A stretch of DNA of 13,433 nt from Selenomonas sp. Lineage in GTDB: Bacteria; Bacillota_C; Negativicutes; Selenomonadales; Selenomonadaceae. The notes beneath the pieces were generated by a model. That model was not told the DNA's origin and searched no databases. It worked only from the letters and a program-made list of their open reading frames with translations. Positions within the stretch are counted from its first letter, which is position 1. Every line of letters starts with the position of its first letter. The stretch lies in the NCBI RefSeq assembly GCF_024693525.1, contig NZ_JAILKR010000108.1:1-13433 (forward strand), in the 5' to 3' direction. Shown piece after piece: positions 1 through 7,369 of this stretch. The position numbers and the translations under genes are program-made.

Positions 1-706
1 CGTTGTGGATGGTCGCATCGGCGATGCGGTCTTGGAGCCGCTTCGACGTCACGAAGTAATCGATGCGCCAGCCCGCATTCGTATCGCGGGCCTTGCGCAG
101 GTACGACCACCAAGTGTAGATGCCCGTGCGCTCCGGATACAGCGTGCGGAAGGTATCGATGAAGCCCGCCTCCAGAAGCTCCGTGAACTTGCCCCGTTCC
201 TCATCGGTGAAGCCTGCATTATGATGGTTCGTCTTCGGATTCTTGAGATCGATCTCCGTGTGGGCCACGTTGAGATCGCCGCAGACGATAACCGGCTTCT
301 TGCTGTCAAGCGCAAGCAGATAGGCACGGAAAGCATCCTCCCACTCCATGCGGTAGGCCAGACGCTCCAGCTCACGCTTGGAGTTCGGCGTGTAGACCGT
401 CACAAAGTAAAATTCCGGGAACTCCAGCGTAATCACACGGCCCTCATGGTCGTGCTCCTCGATGCCGAGCCCGTAGCTTACCGAAAGGGGCTCGATGCGC
501 GTGAAGACCGCCGTCCCCGAATAGCCCTTCTTCTCGGCGCTGTTCCAGTACTGCTTATAGCCCGGCAGGTCGAGGATGGCCTGATCCGGCTGCATCTTCG
601 TCTCCTGCAAGCAAAATACATCGGCATCGAGCTTGCAAAACGACTCCATAAATCCCTTTTTGAGGCATGCCCGCAGGCCGTTGACATTCCAAGAAATAAA
701 TTTCAT
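1..706 (-). CDS. exoA/xth: Exodeoxyribonuclease III (AP endonuclease), C-terminus cut by window edge
   Basis: The product is an exonuclease III family Mg-dependent phosphodiesterase that repairs abasic sites and removes 3' blocking groups in base excision repair. The visible 235 codons begin [10 protein letters not shown] and carry the family motifs in order: the metal-site Asn7 (WNVNG), LQETK with Glu35, VYTPNS with Tyr105, GDLNVAH with Asp144 and Asn146, the TWWSY block near 198-202 and WRIDYF with Asp216. The window ends at DATIHN, just before the expected GSDH motif with the catalytic His, so I infer that only about 15-20 residues are missing. The ATG at 706 is preceded by GGGGAGGGTG, a good ribosome binding site. 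It starts 16 nt after lepB stops and is probably co-transcribed with it. Codons are strongly G/C-ending, like pheT at the other end. Confidence 0.95.
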   Translation of the reverse strand, partial: MKFISWNVNGLRACLKKGFMESFCKLDADVFCLQETKMQPDQAILDLPGYKQYWNSAEKKGYSGTAVFTRIEPLSVSYGLGIEEHDHEGRVITLEFPEFYFVTVYTPNSKRELERLAYRMEWEDAFRAYLLALDSKKPVIVCGDLNVAHTEIDLKNPKTNHHNAGFTDEERGKFTELLEAGFIDTFRTLYPERTGIYTWWSYLRKARDTNAGWRIDYFVTSKRLQDRIADATIHN

Positions 707-722
707 CGGTTCACCCTCCCCA

Positions 723-1244
723 TTACGGAAGTGCCTTAAACGAATCCAGTGGCCAGAAGACCATCATAGCCTTGCCCTTGATGAGGTCAAGGGGAACAAA
801 TCCTACATCAGCAAAGCGGCTGTCTTCAGAATTGTTACGGTTATCGCCCATGACGAAAATCGTCCCTTTCGGTACCGTGGATTTCGGATATTCACTCTTC
901 GTCTTTTCTAGAATATAATCCTCATTCAAGAGCTGATCATTGACGAATACACGGCCATCTTTGATTTCCACCGTGTCCCCTGCCGTAGCGATAACGCGTT
1001 TGATGAAATCACGCTTCGGGTCACGGGGATACTGGAATACCAAGATTTCGCCTTTCTGGGGTTCACGGAACTGATAGATAAATTTATTGACTACGAGGCG
1101 CTCCTGAGACTGCAAGGTTGGCCGCATAGACGGACCATCAACGATATAAAGCTCGACTACAAACTGGCGGATGATAAACGCCAGCACGACGGCCACGACA
1201 ATCGAAACAATCCAATCTTTAGCCTCTTCTCCTAATGAACTCAT
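723..1244 (-). CDS. lepB: Signal peptidase I
   Basis: This is type I leader peptidase, a membrane serine protease that removes signal peptides from Sec and Tat substrates. With the ATG at 1244 the protein has 173 residues, typical for Gram-positive type short enzymes. One N-terminal membrane segment spans about residues 12-30. The catalytic Ser39 lies in VDGPSM and the general-base Lys82 in FIKRVI, followed by AGDTVEI and the box E sequence [11 protein letters not shown] near the C-terminus. The frame is open 11 codons further upstream, but AGGAGGA sits 7 nt before the 1244 ATG and decides the start. It follows rplS across a terminator-like hairpin and precedes exoA by 16 nt. Only about 34 nt separate the hairpin from the start codon, leaving little room for a promoter, so expression probably depends on read-through from rplS. 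Confidence 0.95.
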   Translation of the reverse strand: MSSLGEEAKDWIVSIVVAVVLAFIIRQFVVELYIVDGPSMRPTLQSQERLVVNKFIYQFREPQKGEILVFQYPRDPKRDFIKRVIATAGDTVEIKDGRVFVNDQLLNEDYILEKTKSEYPKSTVPKGTIFVMGDNRNNSEDSRFADVGFVPLDLIKGKAMMVFWPLDSFKALP

Positions 1245-1271
1245 TACAGTGTCCTCCTCATAATAAATTTC

Positions 1272-1304
1272 AAACAAATAGGGACTGCTAAAAAGCAGTC
1301 CCTA
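1272..1304 (-). terminator. Hairpin terminator or attenuator between rplS and lepB
   Basis: In the minus-strand transcript TAGGGACTGCT pairs perfectly with AGCAGTCCCTA (11 bp, 4-nt loop), followed by TTTGTTTG. It starts 12 nt after the rplS stop. The T-run is interrupted, so it may be a partial terminator that lets some transcripts continue into lepB. Confidence 0.8.
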
Positions 1305-1316
1305 CCGTTACGCCAA

Positions 1317-1658
1317 TTAGCGTTTCTCTTTGATACGAGCAGCTTTACCCGTAAGGTTGCGCAGATAATAGAGTTTAGCACGACGAACGATACCCTTGCG
1401 GACAACGTCGATCTTCTCAATGCGCGGGGAATGAACCGGGAACATACGCTCAACACCTACGCCGTAGGAAATACGACGAACCGTGAACGTCTCACGAACG
1501 CCCGTACCCTGGCGGGAGATGACAACGCCCTCGAACATCTGGATACGCTCGCGGGAACCCTCGACGATTTTCGCATGAACGCGAACCGTGTCACCAGGTA
1601 CGAACTCCGGAATGTCGGAACGGAGCTGTTCTTTCTCTAAAGTTTCGATAATGTTCAT
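1317..1658 (-). CDS. rplS: 50S ribosomal protein L19
   Basis: This gene encodes ribosomal protein bL19, which sits at the interface of the large and small subunits. The protein has 113 residues, normal for the family. It shows the expected sequence throughout: [20 protein letters not shown] at 21-40, [20 protein letters not shown] at 41-60, [20 protein letters not shown] at 61-80 and the basic tail RRAKLYYLR at 92-100. The ATG at 1658 is preceded by AAGGAGGA. The frame is open for 20 more codons upstream, but that stretch is the leader and does not look like L19. The trmD and rimM genes that often precede rplS are not adjacent; aroB lies upstream, and rplS has its own candidate promoter. Signal peptidase follows, a common order in Firmicutes. 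Confidence 0.97.
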   Translation of the reverse strand: MNIIETLEKEQLRSDIPEFVPGDTVRVHAKIVEGSRERIQMFEGVVISRQGTGVRETFTVRRISYGVGVERMFPVHSPRIEKIDVVRKGIVRRAKLYYLRNLTGKAARIKEKR

Positions 1659-1735
1659 TTGTATATTTCCTCCTTCTATAGACGTTCGTGGCAAGCATCT
1701 ACTTCGGTGATTACTCACGGCTTACTCAGAGGACC
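1659..1735 (-). promoter_or_regulatory. Structured 5' leader of rplS, possible L19 autoregulatory element
   Basis: Reading the minus strand, the leader contains a short hairpin GTGA-GTAA-TCAC with a GNRA-type loop (1707-1718). An enclosing stem pairs GTAAGC (1720-1725) with GCTTGC (1691-1696, one G-U pair). An outer segment TCCTCT (1728-1733) can pair with GGAGGA of the Shine-Dalgarno (1668-1673). The nested set would hide the ribosome binding site. L19 leader motifs are known in Firmicutes, but I cannot confirm that this matches that family. Confidence 0.4.
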
Positions 1736-1753
1736 GCCCACATATACTCTGAT

Positions 1754-1782
1754 AGTTTACCATAAAAGGAAGGTCGTTTCAA
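1754..1782 (-). promoter_or_regulatory. Candidate sigma-A promoter for rplS
   Basis: The minus strand has TTGAAA (1777-1782) and TAAACT (1754-1759) separated by 17 bp, with a TGG immediately before the -10 that makes it an extended -10 element. It lies between aroB and the rplS leader. No terminator is visible after aroB, so read-through from the aro genes may add to expression. Confidence 0.55.
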
Positions 1783-1813
1783 CACCCCGTCAAGATTAAA
1801 TTTTGCTGAAAAC

Positions 1814-2902
1814 TCACTGGATAAGCCGTGCCCCCATGGCCTTCTTCACCACTTCGGCGGGCACATCGTTGCGGCAAACAACAGAACCGATAGCATCCAT
1901 CAGCACCCAAGTGACTTTGCCTGCCACCGTCTTCTTGTCGTGGAAAATATCCCCATACATGGCATCCACGGTGCAGCCTTCCGCCTTAGTCGGCAGCTGA
2001 AGATTTTCCGTAAGCTGCACCACCCGCTGGAACTCTTTAGGGGAAATCATGCCCAGTTCACAGCTGATGTCTGCCGCCCCGACGCTGCCAATGGCCACGG
2101 CCTCGCCATGATTATAACGCGTATAGCCGGTTTCCTTTTCGATGGCATGGGCCATGGTATGACCAAAGTTCAAAATACGGCGAAGGCCGGCTTCCTGTTC
2201 GTCCTGGCTGACTACCGCAGCCTTGATTTCACAGGAGCGGGCAATCATATGGATTGTGGCCTCAGGCGCTAAATCCAACACAGCCTGCTGATTCGCTTCG
2301 AGGAAGTCAAAGAACTCACGGTCGTAGATGATTCCATACTTTATAATTTCCCCAAGGCCCGTATAGATTTCGCGCTTGGGCAGCGTTTTCATGAGTTCCA
2401 GGTCCATAAAAACGGCCTTAGGCTGATAGAAGGCACCAATCAGATTCTTACCCAGCTTGTGATTGACGGCCACCTTGCCCCCCACGCTTGAATCCACCTG
2501 GGCTAAAAGGCTCGTGGGCAACTGCACAAAGGGTACACCGCGCATATACGTGGCCGCGATAAAGCCGGCTAAATCCCCGACTACGCCGCCCCCCAAAGCA
2601 AAAATCGGCGACTTACGGTCAAGCCCCAGTTCAATGGCCTTGGTATAGAGACCTTCGGCCACGGTAAGGCTCTTGGAACTTTCGCCAGCAGGGACCGTCA
2701 CCAGCGCCGCCTCCAGCCCCGCCTCATTCAGCAGTTTTACAATTTTTTCGCCATAAAGCGGGCCCACATTGGTATCGGTAATCACCATTGCCTTTTTCGA
2801 AAAGGCAGCATTTTTCACAAAGGAACGCAGCTTTTCATCCAGGTCATAGCCAATATAAATGCTATAACTTTTTTCTCCTAACTCTACTCGGACTTCACGC
2901 AT
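1814..2902 (-). CDS. aroB: 3-dehydroquinate synthase
   Basis: The enzyme converts DAHP to 3-dehydroquinate, the second step of the shikimate pathway, using NAD+ and a divalent metal. The 362-residue protein is of normal length. It shows the NAD-binding glycine run ALGGGVVGDLAGF (about 102-114), LPTSLLAQVDSSVGGKVAVN (about 128-147), the metal ligand Glu185 in GLGEIIKYG, His248 in NFGHTMAHAIE and His265 in YNHGEAVAIG, and late HDKKTVAGKV. The ATG at 2902 follows AGAGGTG. A GTG three codons earlier is possible but less well placed. The start overlaps the last 8 nt of aroK, so the two are likely translationally coupled. It is the last gene of aroC-aroK-aroB. Confidence 0.97.
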   Translation of the reverse strand: MREVRVELGEKSYSIYIGYDLDEKLRSFVKNAAFSKKAMVITDTNVGPLYGEKIVKLLNEAGLEAALVTVPAGESSKSLTVAEGLYTKAIELGLDRKSPIFALGGGVVGDLAGFIAATYMRGVPFVQLPTSLLAQVDSSVGGKVAVNHKLGKNLIGAFYQPKAVFMDLELMKTLPKREIYTGLGEIIKYGIIYDREFFDFLEANQQAVLDLAPEATIHMIARSCEIKAAVVSQDEQEAGLRRILNFGHTMAHAIEKETGYTRYNHGEAVAIGSVGAADISCELGMISPKEFQRVVQLTENLQLPTKAEGCTVDAMYGDIFHDKKTVAGKVTWVLMDAIGSVVCRNDVPAEVVKKAMGARLIQ

Positions 2903-3425
2903 GGAGTACACCTCTCGTCTTTAAATAACGCACGATAGCCTCAACCACTTGCAGTGGAGACAATTCACTGGTGTCAATGGTAAAGTCTGCCTGCTGGTAT
3001 AAATTCTTCCGTTCCTCCATCAGCGATTCCACTGCCTTGCGGCGATCTCCCCGGTCGGCTTGATCCAGCACCGGCCGGGTACCATGACGCTTCGTGCGCT
3101 CCAGCACCGCATCCACGCTGGCACTTAAACAAATGATAATGCCGCTCTTTTTAAAGGCAGCCACATTAGCGGGATTTTTGACCGTCCCACCACCGGTGGA
3201 AATCACCGCATTGCGCCGGGCTGAGAGCCGTTCCACCAACTCTCGTTCCAGCTGGCGAAAATGCTCCTCCCCCTGCTGGGCAAATATCTCCGGAATGCGC
3301 CTGCCAGCTTCCTCTTCGATTTTCTGATCCATATCGATAAAGGCACAGCCAAGCTTACTGGCCAGCATCTTGCCGGTACTGGTCTTGCCGGTTCCCATGA
3401 AACCGATAAGTATCACATTTTTCAT
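2895..3425 (-). CDS. aroK: Shikimate kinase
   Basis: This kinase phosphorylates shikimate at the 3-hydroxyl with ATP, the fifth step of the pathway. It has 176 residues, the usual size. The Walker A loop GFMGTGKTST occupies 8-17, Asp33 lies in FIDMD, Arg57 in HFRQLE contacts shikimate in known members, and the TGGGT loop spans 77-81. The lid region with KRHGTRPVL follows. The ATG at 3425 starts 1 nt after the aroC stop, with GGAAAGGA upstream, and the end overlaps aroB by 8 nt. These three genes are therefore almost certainly one transcript. Confidence 0.97.
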   Translation of the reverse strand: MKNVILIGFMGTGKTSTGKMLASKLGCAFIDMDQKIEEEAGRRIPEIFAQQGEEHFRQLERELVERLSARRNAVISTGGGTVKNPANVAAFKKSGIIICLSASVDAVLERTKRHGTRPVLDQADRGDRRKAVESLMEERKNLYQQADFTIDTSELSPLQVVEAIVRYLKTRGVLHA

Positions 3426-3426
3426 G

Positions 3427-4587
3427 TTACCAGTCCTTTCCGATGCGTTTTTTATACGCTTCCAGCGAAGCTTTTACATCCACCATGGCATCAGAACCGA
3501 ACTTATCACAGATGGCCTCAGCCATGACGAAGGCCATCATGGCCTCGCCCACCACCGAAGCGGCGGACACGGCACAAGTGTCACTGCGCTCCTTGCAGGC
3601 TAGAACTGCCTCCCGGCTCTCGATATCGATGGAACGAAGCGGCGTCATCAGCGTCGGAATGGGCTTCATGGCCGCTTTGACCACTACTTCCTCGCCGTTG
3701 GTCATGCCGCCTTCAAGGCCCCCTGCCCGATTGGTCTTGCGGAACACTTCGCCCTCCTCATCTAGGAACACCTCATCGTGAATCTGACTGCCCGGCAAAA
3801 TCGCACACTGGAACCCTGCACCAATTTCCACACCTTTTATCGCCTGAATCGACATCATAGCACCGGCAATTTTGGCGTCGAGACGGCGGTCCCACTGGAT
3901 ATGGCTGCCAAGACCTGCGGGTAGACCGCGAACCGTTACCTCAAAGATGCCTCCCAGAGTATCGCCAGCCTTCTTGGCCTCATCGATTTTCGCCTTCATC
4001 TTCTCCTCGGCAGCCGGGTCAAAGCAGTTAAGCTCCGACTCCGTCTCCTGTCCCAGCAAATGACGATTGACTTTTGACGGGTCAACTTCCACCCCACCGA
4101 TATTGATCACCTGGGATACAACCTGAATGCCAAGGGCATGCAAAAACTCCTTGCAGACTGCACCAACAGCCACCCGCATAGTCGTCTCCCTAGCGCTGGA
4201 ACGCTCCAGAATATCCCGCACATCCTGCCGGTTGTATTTCTTGACTCCCGTAAGGTCGGCATGGCCCGGTCTTGCCGCCGTTACCTTCGCCCCTGCCGGC
4301 TGCCCAAACACCGCCATGCGGTCCGTCCAATTCTCGAAGTCCTTATTGACGACGCGCAGCGTCACCGGCCCCCCCAGGGTCTCGCCAAAACGAACCCCCG
4401 AGACAATTTCCACCCGATCGGTTTCGATTTTCATACGTCCGCCACGGCCATAGCCCTGCTGGCGGCGCGCCAAATCGCGGTTAATCGCCTCAAGATCAAG
4501 TTTCAGGCCAGCTGGCAGGCCCTCGAGGATAGCGGTCAGGCAGGGGCCATGAGACTCTCCGGCCGTCATAAAACGTAATATACTCAT
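3427..4587 (-). CDS. aroC: Chorismate synthase
   Basis: The enzyme performs the last shikimate pathway step, eliminating phosphate from EPSP to give chorismate, with reduced FMN as cofactor. The 386-residue protein shows signature 1 at the start (GESHG at 10-14), RRQQGYGRGGRM at 41-52, ARPGHADLTGVKKY, the DILERSSARETTMRVAVGA segment, NRAGGLEGGMTNGE and RSDTCAVSAASVVGEAMMAF. The length fits the form found in Firmicutes. The ATG at 4587 is preceded by GAGGTG 9 nt away; nine further in-frame codons upstream do not resemble the family. It is the first gene of the aro set and follows the pilus operon with 128 nt between and no visible terminator. Confidence 0.97.
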   Translation of the reverse strand: MSILRFMTAGESHGPCLTAILEGLPAGLKLDLEAINRDLARRQQGYGRGGRMKIETDRVEIVSGVRFGETLGGPVTLRVVNKDFENWTDRMAVFGQPAGAKVTAARPGHADLTGVKKYNRQDVRDILERSSARETTMRVAVGAVCKEFLHALGIQVVSQVINIGGVEVDPSKVNRHLLGQETESELNCFDPAAEEKMKAKIDEAKKAGDTLGGIFEVTVRGLPAGLGSHIQWDRRLDAKIAGAMMSIQAIKGVEIGAGFQCAILPGSQIHDEVFLDEEGEVFRKTNRAGGLEGGMTNGEEVVVKAAMKPIPTLMTPLRSIDIESREAVLACKERSDTCAVSAASVVGEAMMAFVMAEAICDKFGSDAMVDVKASLEAYKKRIGKDW

Positions 4588-4629
4588 AACAGGATACACC
4601 TCGCAGGATTTCAAATTTCTTTATTTACT

Positions 4630-4674
4630 AGTTTAATTTATCATTTTATATAAATCAAGTCCTTCTAGCACCAA
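4630..4674 (-). promoter_or_regulatory. Candidate promoter(s) for aroCKB
   Basis: The AT-rich spacer before aroC has TTGATT (4653-4658) and TAAACT (4630-4635) 17 bp apart on the minus strand. An overlapping alternative is TTGGTG (4669-4674) with TATAAA (4645-4650), 18 bp apart. The region is very AT-rich, so chance matches are likely. The rest of the spacer (4588-4715) shows no hairpin or small gene. Confidence 0.35.
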
Positions 4675-4715
4675 TCCCTGTCCATTTATCAAAAACTTCC
4701 CTGCCATGTGCCCAC

Positions 4716-5270
4716 TCATGAATCCCCTTTCATGGCGTAAATCCGTAGCTCCAGCTGACAATTTAGGGCACCATCCTTTTCTTGCACCGCCGTCCGCGCC
4801 ACTTGTATGTAACGTGCTTCTTCTCTCAGGCTGCGCAAAAAAGACAACAACTCAAAATAACTACTGCGAAACTTCACCTCCACTGGCATAACCTGTAAAC
4901 CATCGCGCACTGCCGCCACTTTCGGCACCACCTGCATTAATTTGATTTTGTGCTGAAACGCCAGCTGCTGAAGCTTTCCTAAAAATTCGCCTTGTTCTAA
5001 ACGGTCCGGCAAGGCTCTGTCGGCCCTGGCCTGGCGCTCCAGCAAATCCTTTTCATAGGATGGTTCTGTTGCATGTGCCTTCCGGTACGCTTCAATCGAC
5101 TGCAATTCCTGCCGCATTTCCTGTGATTCAGCCTGCGCTTGTTCCGTTCTTACTTGCATCGGCAAATGGATAAAAAAATAAACAAAAACCAAAACGAGCA
5201 GCGACACGCCGACAGAAATCAGCAGCCACTCTTTCCCCATTGGCTTTTTGATCTTCCATATCCAATCCAT
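4716..5270 (-). CDS. PilO/GspM-like pilus assembly protein
   Basis: The 184-residue protein has a short cytoplasmic N-terminus rich in Trp and Lys, one membrane segment at about 15-34, a charged coiled-coil region (about 38-80) and a C-terminal domain with alternating beta and helix, ending ELRIYAMKGDS. This is the layout of PilO and GspM, inner-membrane proteins that dimerise with PilN/GspL and connect the cytoplasmic motor side to the outer parts of type IV pilus or type II secretion machines. The phrase YFELLSFLRSLREEARYIQV is typical of PilO-like ferredoxin-fold domains. It starts 21 nt after the PilM-PilN-like gene, with GAGGAAGG upstream, and is the last gene of the operon. Assignment rests on architecture and context; sequence conservation in this family is weak. 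Confidence 0.78.
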   Translation of the reverse strand: MDWIWKIKKPMGKEWLLISVGVSLLVLVFVYFFIHLPMQVRTEQAQAESQEMRQELQSIEAYRKAHATEPSYEKDLLERQARADRALPDRLEQGEFLGKLQQLAFQHKIKLMQVVPKVAAVRDGLQVMPVEVKFRSSYFELLSFLRSLREEARYIQVARTAVQEKDGALNCQLELRIYAMKGDS

Positions 5271-5291
5271 CCTGTCAATCCTTCCTCTCTG

Positions 5292-6404
5292 TCACAGAGT
5301 TATGTTCAGTTGAAACGAAATGCTCCCCTCCGGCTGAAGCTCTTGTTTTTCTTTCTCCTCCGAGGATTCCAATACCGGGCCCTGGGGGAAGAACTCCTTA
5401 TCCTCCTCAAAGACTTTGACATAATCGGCTACTGCCTCATAACTTACAGCCCTGCCAGACAAACGAAGCTTGTCGCGGCCTTCAAACTCTAGCCGTTCTA
5501 GCCATACCCCTTCCACCGTCCGGCTGCCCAAATGGACCAGCACACTGTACCAAGGAATATTCCTGGCCGATAATTCCTGCAGACGTTTTTCCTTCCCAGC
5601 CGTTTCCTGCCGTATGTTTTCCAGCAGCTTCATCTTATTCTTCTCAGAAGCCAGCCGGGCCATTTCCTGCTTTGCCGACCAATTTTCCTGCCGTGCCGCA
5701 TACAACATCCAAGAATCCCAGCCGATGACAGCACAGCTCATAAAAAACACCAAACCAGCTGCCACTGCAGCCACCAGTGGCCAATTCCATCCGGCCTGCA
5801 TTTCCTTTTGATTAACTAGGGTGCATCCCCATCGCCTTTCCGTACCATTTTCCCAATAACGCATCCCCATGCAAAGGGCTCTTTCCATTTCCATCTCTGG
5901 TGTAACAAAAACATCCGTCAGACTGACGCCCGCTTGTTCAAAGGCAGCCTGCACCGATACCAGATAATCCCTGCTCACAATTCCTCCCCATAGCATCGTA
6001 TCCTGCGGCAAAGGACATATGGCAACAGCATAATCTTCAATATCCTGCCCTGCTTCCCCCAAACGAGCGTCAAGCTCCCAGTAAGCTGCTTCTTGCCGTT
6101 CGTTTCCTGCCAAACCTTGTGGCACTAAAAGCATATGTTCCTCCACTTTATCTTTGCCTGCCAATAGCACCAAGGGGATATCCTGTATCCCCGTCTCCTC
6201 CATCCGCCTGGCAATCCGGTTAGCCTGCCATAAAAGATCACGCTCTTCCGCTGGCGGCAATAATATCCGCGCCTTCACCTGCCAATCTCCTTCTTCTTTC
6301 AAGTCCAACAGACACGCAGAACCATCCGCCCGAATCTCCACACCAACGACATTGCAACACTTCACACGAAAAAGCCCTTTAAGGCGCCCAACCAAGCCAA
6401 ACAT
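5292..6404 (-). CDS. PilM-PilN fusion / GspL-like pilus assembly protein
   Basis: The 370-residue protein combines a cytoplasmic part of about 205 residues, one membrane segment (about 209-228), a coiled coil (about 236-282) and a C-terminal PilN-like domain. That domain contains IPWYSVLVHLGSRTVEGVWL (283-302) and a later LRLSGRAVSYEAVADYV. The N-terminal segment VVGVEIRADGSACLLDL (19-35) resembles the first beta hairpin of actin-like PilM. The cytoplasmic part is much shorter than PilM (about 350) and the other nucleotide-binding motifs are not evident. The overall order, actin-like then membrane then ferredoxin-like, is that of GspL. The ATG at 6404 has GGGGGAG upstream. Forty-six further in-frame codons lie inside the preceding gene and are not pilin-machine-like. 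It overlaps the preceding gene by 26 nt. Confidence 0.75.
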   Translation of the reverse strand: MFGLVGRLKGLFRVKCCNVVGVEIRADGSACLLDLKEEGDWQVKARILLPPAEERDLLWQANRIARRMEETGIQDIPLVLLAGKDKVEEHMLLVPQGLAGNERQEAAYWELDARLGEAGQDIEDYAVAICPLPQDTMLWGGIVSRDYLVSVQAAFEQAGVSLTDVFVTPEMEMERALCMGMRYWENGTERRWGCTLVNQKEMQAGWNWPLVAAVAAGLVFFMSCAVIGWDSWMLYAARQENWSAKQEMARLASEKNKMKLLENIRQETAGKEKRLQELSARNIPWYSVLVHLGSRTVEGVWLERLEFEGRDKLRLSGRAVSYEAVADYVKVFEEDKEFFPQGPVLESSEEKEKQELQPEGSISFQLNITL

Positions 6405-6828
6405 ACTGCTCCCCCACTTTCTGCATTTCCCCTTTGACCAATCGGCATTCTTCCCATGGCTTTGCATTCCTGCTATTTCTGGCATAGCCCAGCAGGTAGA
6501 TTTTATCCTTGCGCTTGATTCCACCTGCTTTCCACGCCACACCGTCCGGCGGCGTCACCTCCGCCAAATTTACCGTCGCCAGCTTAATATCCATGACTAT
6601 ATCCTCAGGCCAACACGAAGGAATCTGTGGATCCTGTTCTATCCGCAAAGCCACCAGCTCCACCATGCTTTCTGCCGCCAGTCTGAGCCGAGTCTCACAG
6701 ACATAACGAGCATTGGCCTGCTGTCCCGCCCGGATAAAATACAACAAACCAAACGAAAAAAGCATTACCAGCATCAGCATACAAAGCAAAATCACGGAAA
6801 CTGCTCCTTTCTGACTATTCTCGTGCAT
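6379..6828 (-). CDS. Minor pilin-like protein, GspK/PilX/ComGG type
   Basis: The 149-residue protein begins MHENSQKG followed by AVSVILLCMLMLVMLFSFGL, a prepilin-type leader with the cleavage Gly and a long hydrophobic helix. After cleavage residue 5 is Ile, not Glu, as is normal for GspK-type tip subunits. The following segment (QANARYVCETRLRLAAESMV) resembles the start of PilX/GspK proteins, where Ala/Glu-rich helix is common. It is far shorter than GspK (about 300 residues). The ATG at 6828 has GAGGG 5 nt upstream; a GTG at 6840 would add four residues and is a possible alternative. It overlaps the GspJ-like gene by 14 nt and the next gene by 26 nt. Confidence 0.7.
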   Translation of the reverse strand: MHENSQKGAVSVILLCMLMLVMLFSFGLLYFIRAGQQANARYVCETRLRLAAESMVELVALRIEQDPQIPSCWPEDIVMDIKLATVNLAEVTPPDGVAWKAGGIKRKDKIYLLGYARNSRNAKPWEECRLVKGEMQKVGEQYVWLGWAP

Positions 6829-7369
6829 CCGTTCCCTCACCTTCTCCCCTCGGCAAATATACTACCGTAGACAGCGTATAGTAATGATTGGTAAACACAC
6901 TTCGCCCCTTTAACCGGAGGACATAAAGCCCGGGGCTAGATGCTTCTTCCTCTCCAGCGATTTCATGGATCTCCACTCCCGCCAACGAATAATCCCCTGT
7001 CATCGGTGCCGAACGATCCCATCCCCAAATCAATTTCTTTCTCCCCCTTACTTCGGCAATCCAATACAGGGTCCATAAATCGGTACAACCGTCATAATCC
7101 CGCAGCGCGTACCAGCGCTTATGCAGCTCGATTCCCGGATAATTCTGCTGATACGGTGTAACATATTTCGCCTCCGTCAAATCCTGAACCATCCGGGTAA
7201 AGGCAATCTGCATCTCCTGATGGAGCTCCGCATCGGCCAGCACACGAAAGTAATTCCGGACGCTTATCAGCAGCATCGCCACCGACGCAGTTAGCAGCAT
7301 CATCAAGATTGGCAGTGAAATGGCTGTCTCCAGCAGGATGATTCCCTTTTGCCCTTTTGCCGACCTCAT
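6815..7369 (-). CDS. Prepilin-like minor pseudopilin, GspJ-like
   Basis: The 184-residue protein starts MRSAKGQKG and continues IILLETAISLPILMMLLTAS, a class III prepilin leader of nine residues with Gly at -1 and Glu at mature +5, followed by a hydrophobic helix to about residue 40. The position in the operon, fourth among the prepilins, and the size fit GspJ or ComGF-like minor subunits that form the fibre tip complex. The globular part has many aromatic residues (for example LYWIAEV and NHYYTLSTVVYLP). Its ATG overlaps the preceding stop as ATGA, with AGGAG 7 nt upstream. An 11-codon extension upstream is open but lacks a better site. The GspJ label is by order and general form only. Confidence 0.7.
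   Translation of the reverse strand: MRSAKGQKGIILLETAISLPILMMLLTASVAMLLISVRNYFRVLADAELHQEMQIAFTRMVQDLTEAKYVTPYQQNYPGIELHKRWYALRDYDGCTDLWTLYWIAEVRGRKKLIWGWDRSAPMTGDYSLAGVEIHEIAGEEEASSPGLYVLRLKGRSVFTNHYYTLSTVVYLPRGEGEGTDARE

Noticed and set aside
5..739. Long plus-strand open frame of 244 codons at the left end
   Set aside because: It is antisense to exoA, whose motifs are clear. The frame has no recognisable domain and is a by-product of the G/C-ending codons of exoA.
1245..1277. Upstream in-frame extension of lepB by 11 codons
   Set aside because: The extension would start next to the rplS terminator and would translate through the AGGAGGA ribosome site that serves the 1244 ATG.
6154..6870. 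Plus-strand open frame of 238 codons opposite the pilus genes
   Set aside because: It is Pro/His/Ser-rich low-quality sequence, antisense to two well-supported pilus genes. No promoter or ribosome site was seen.
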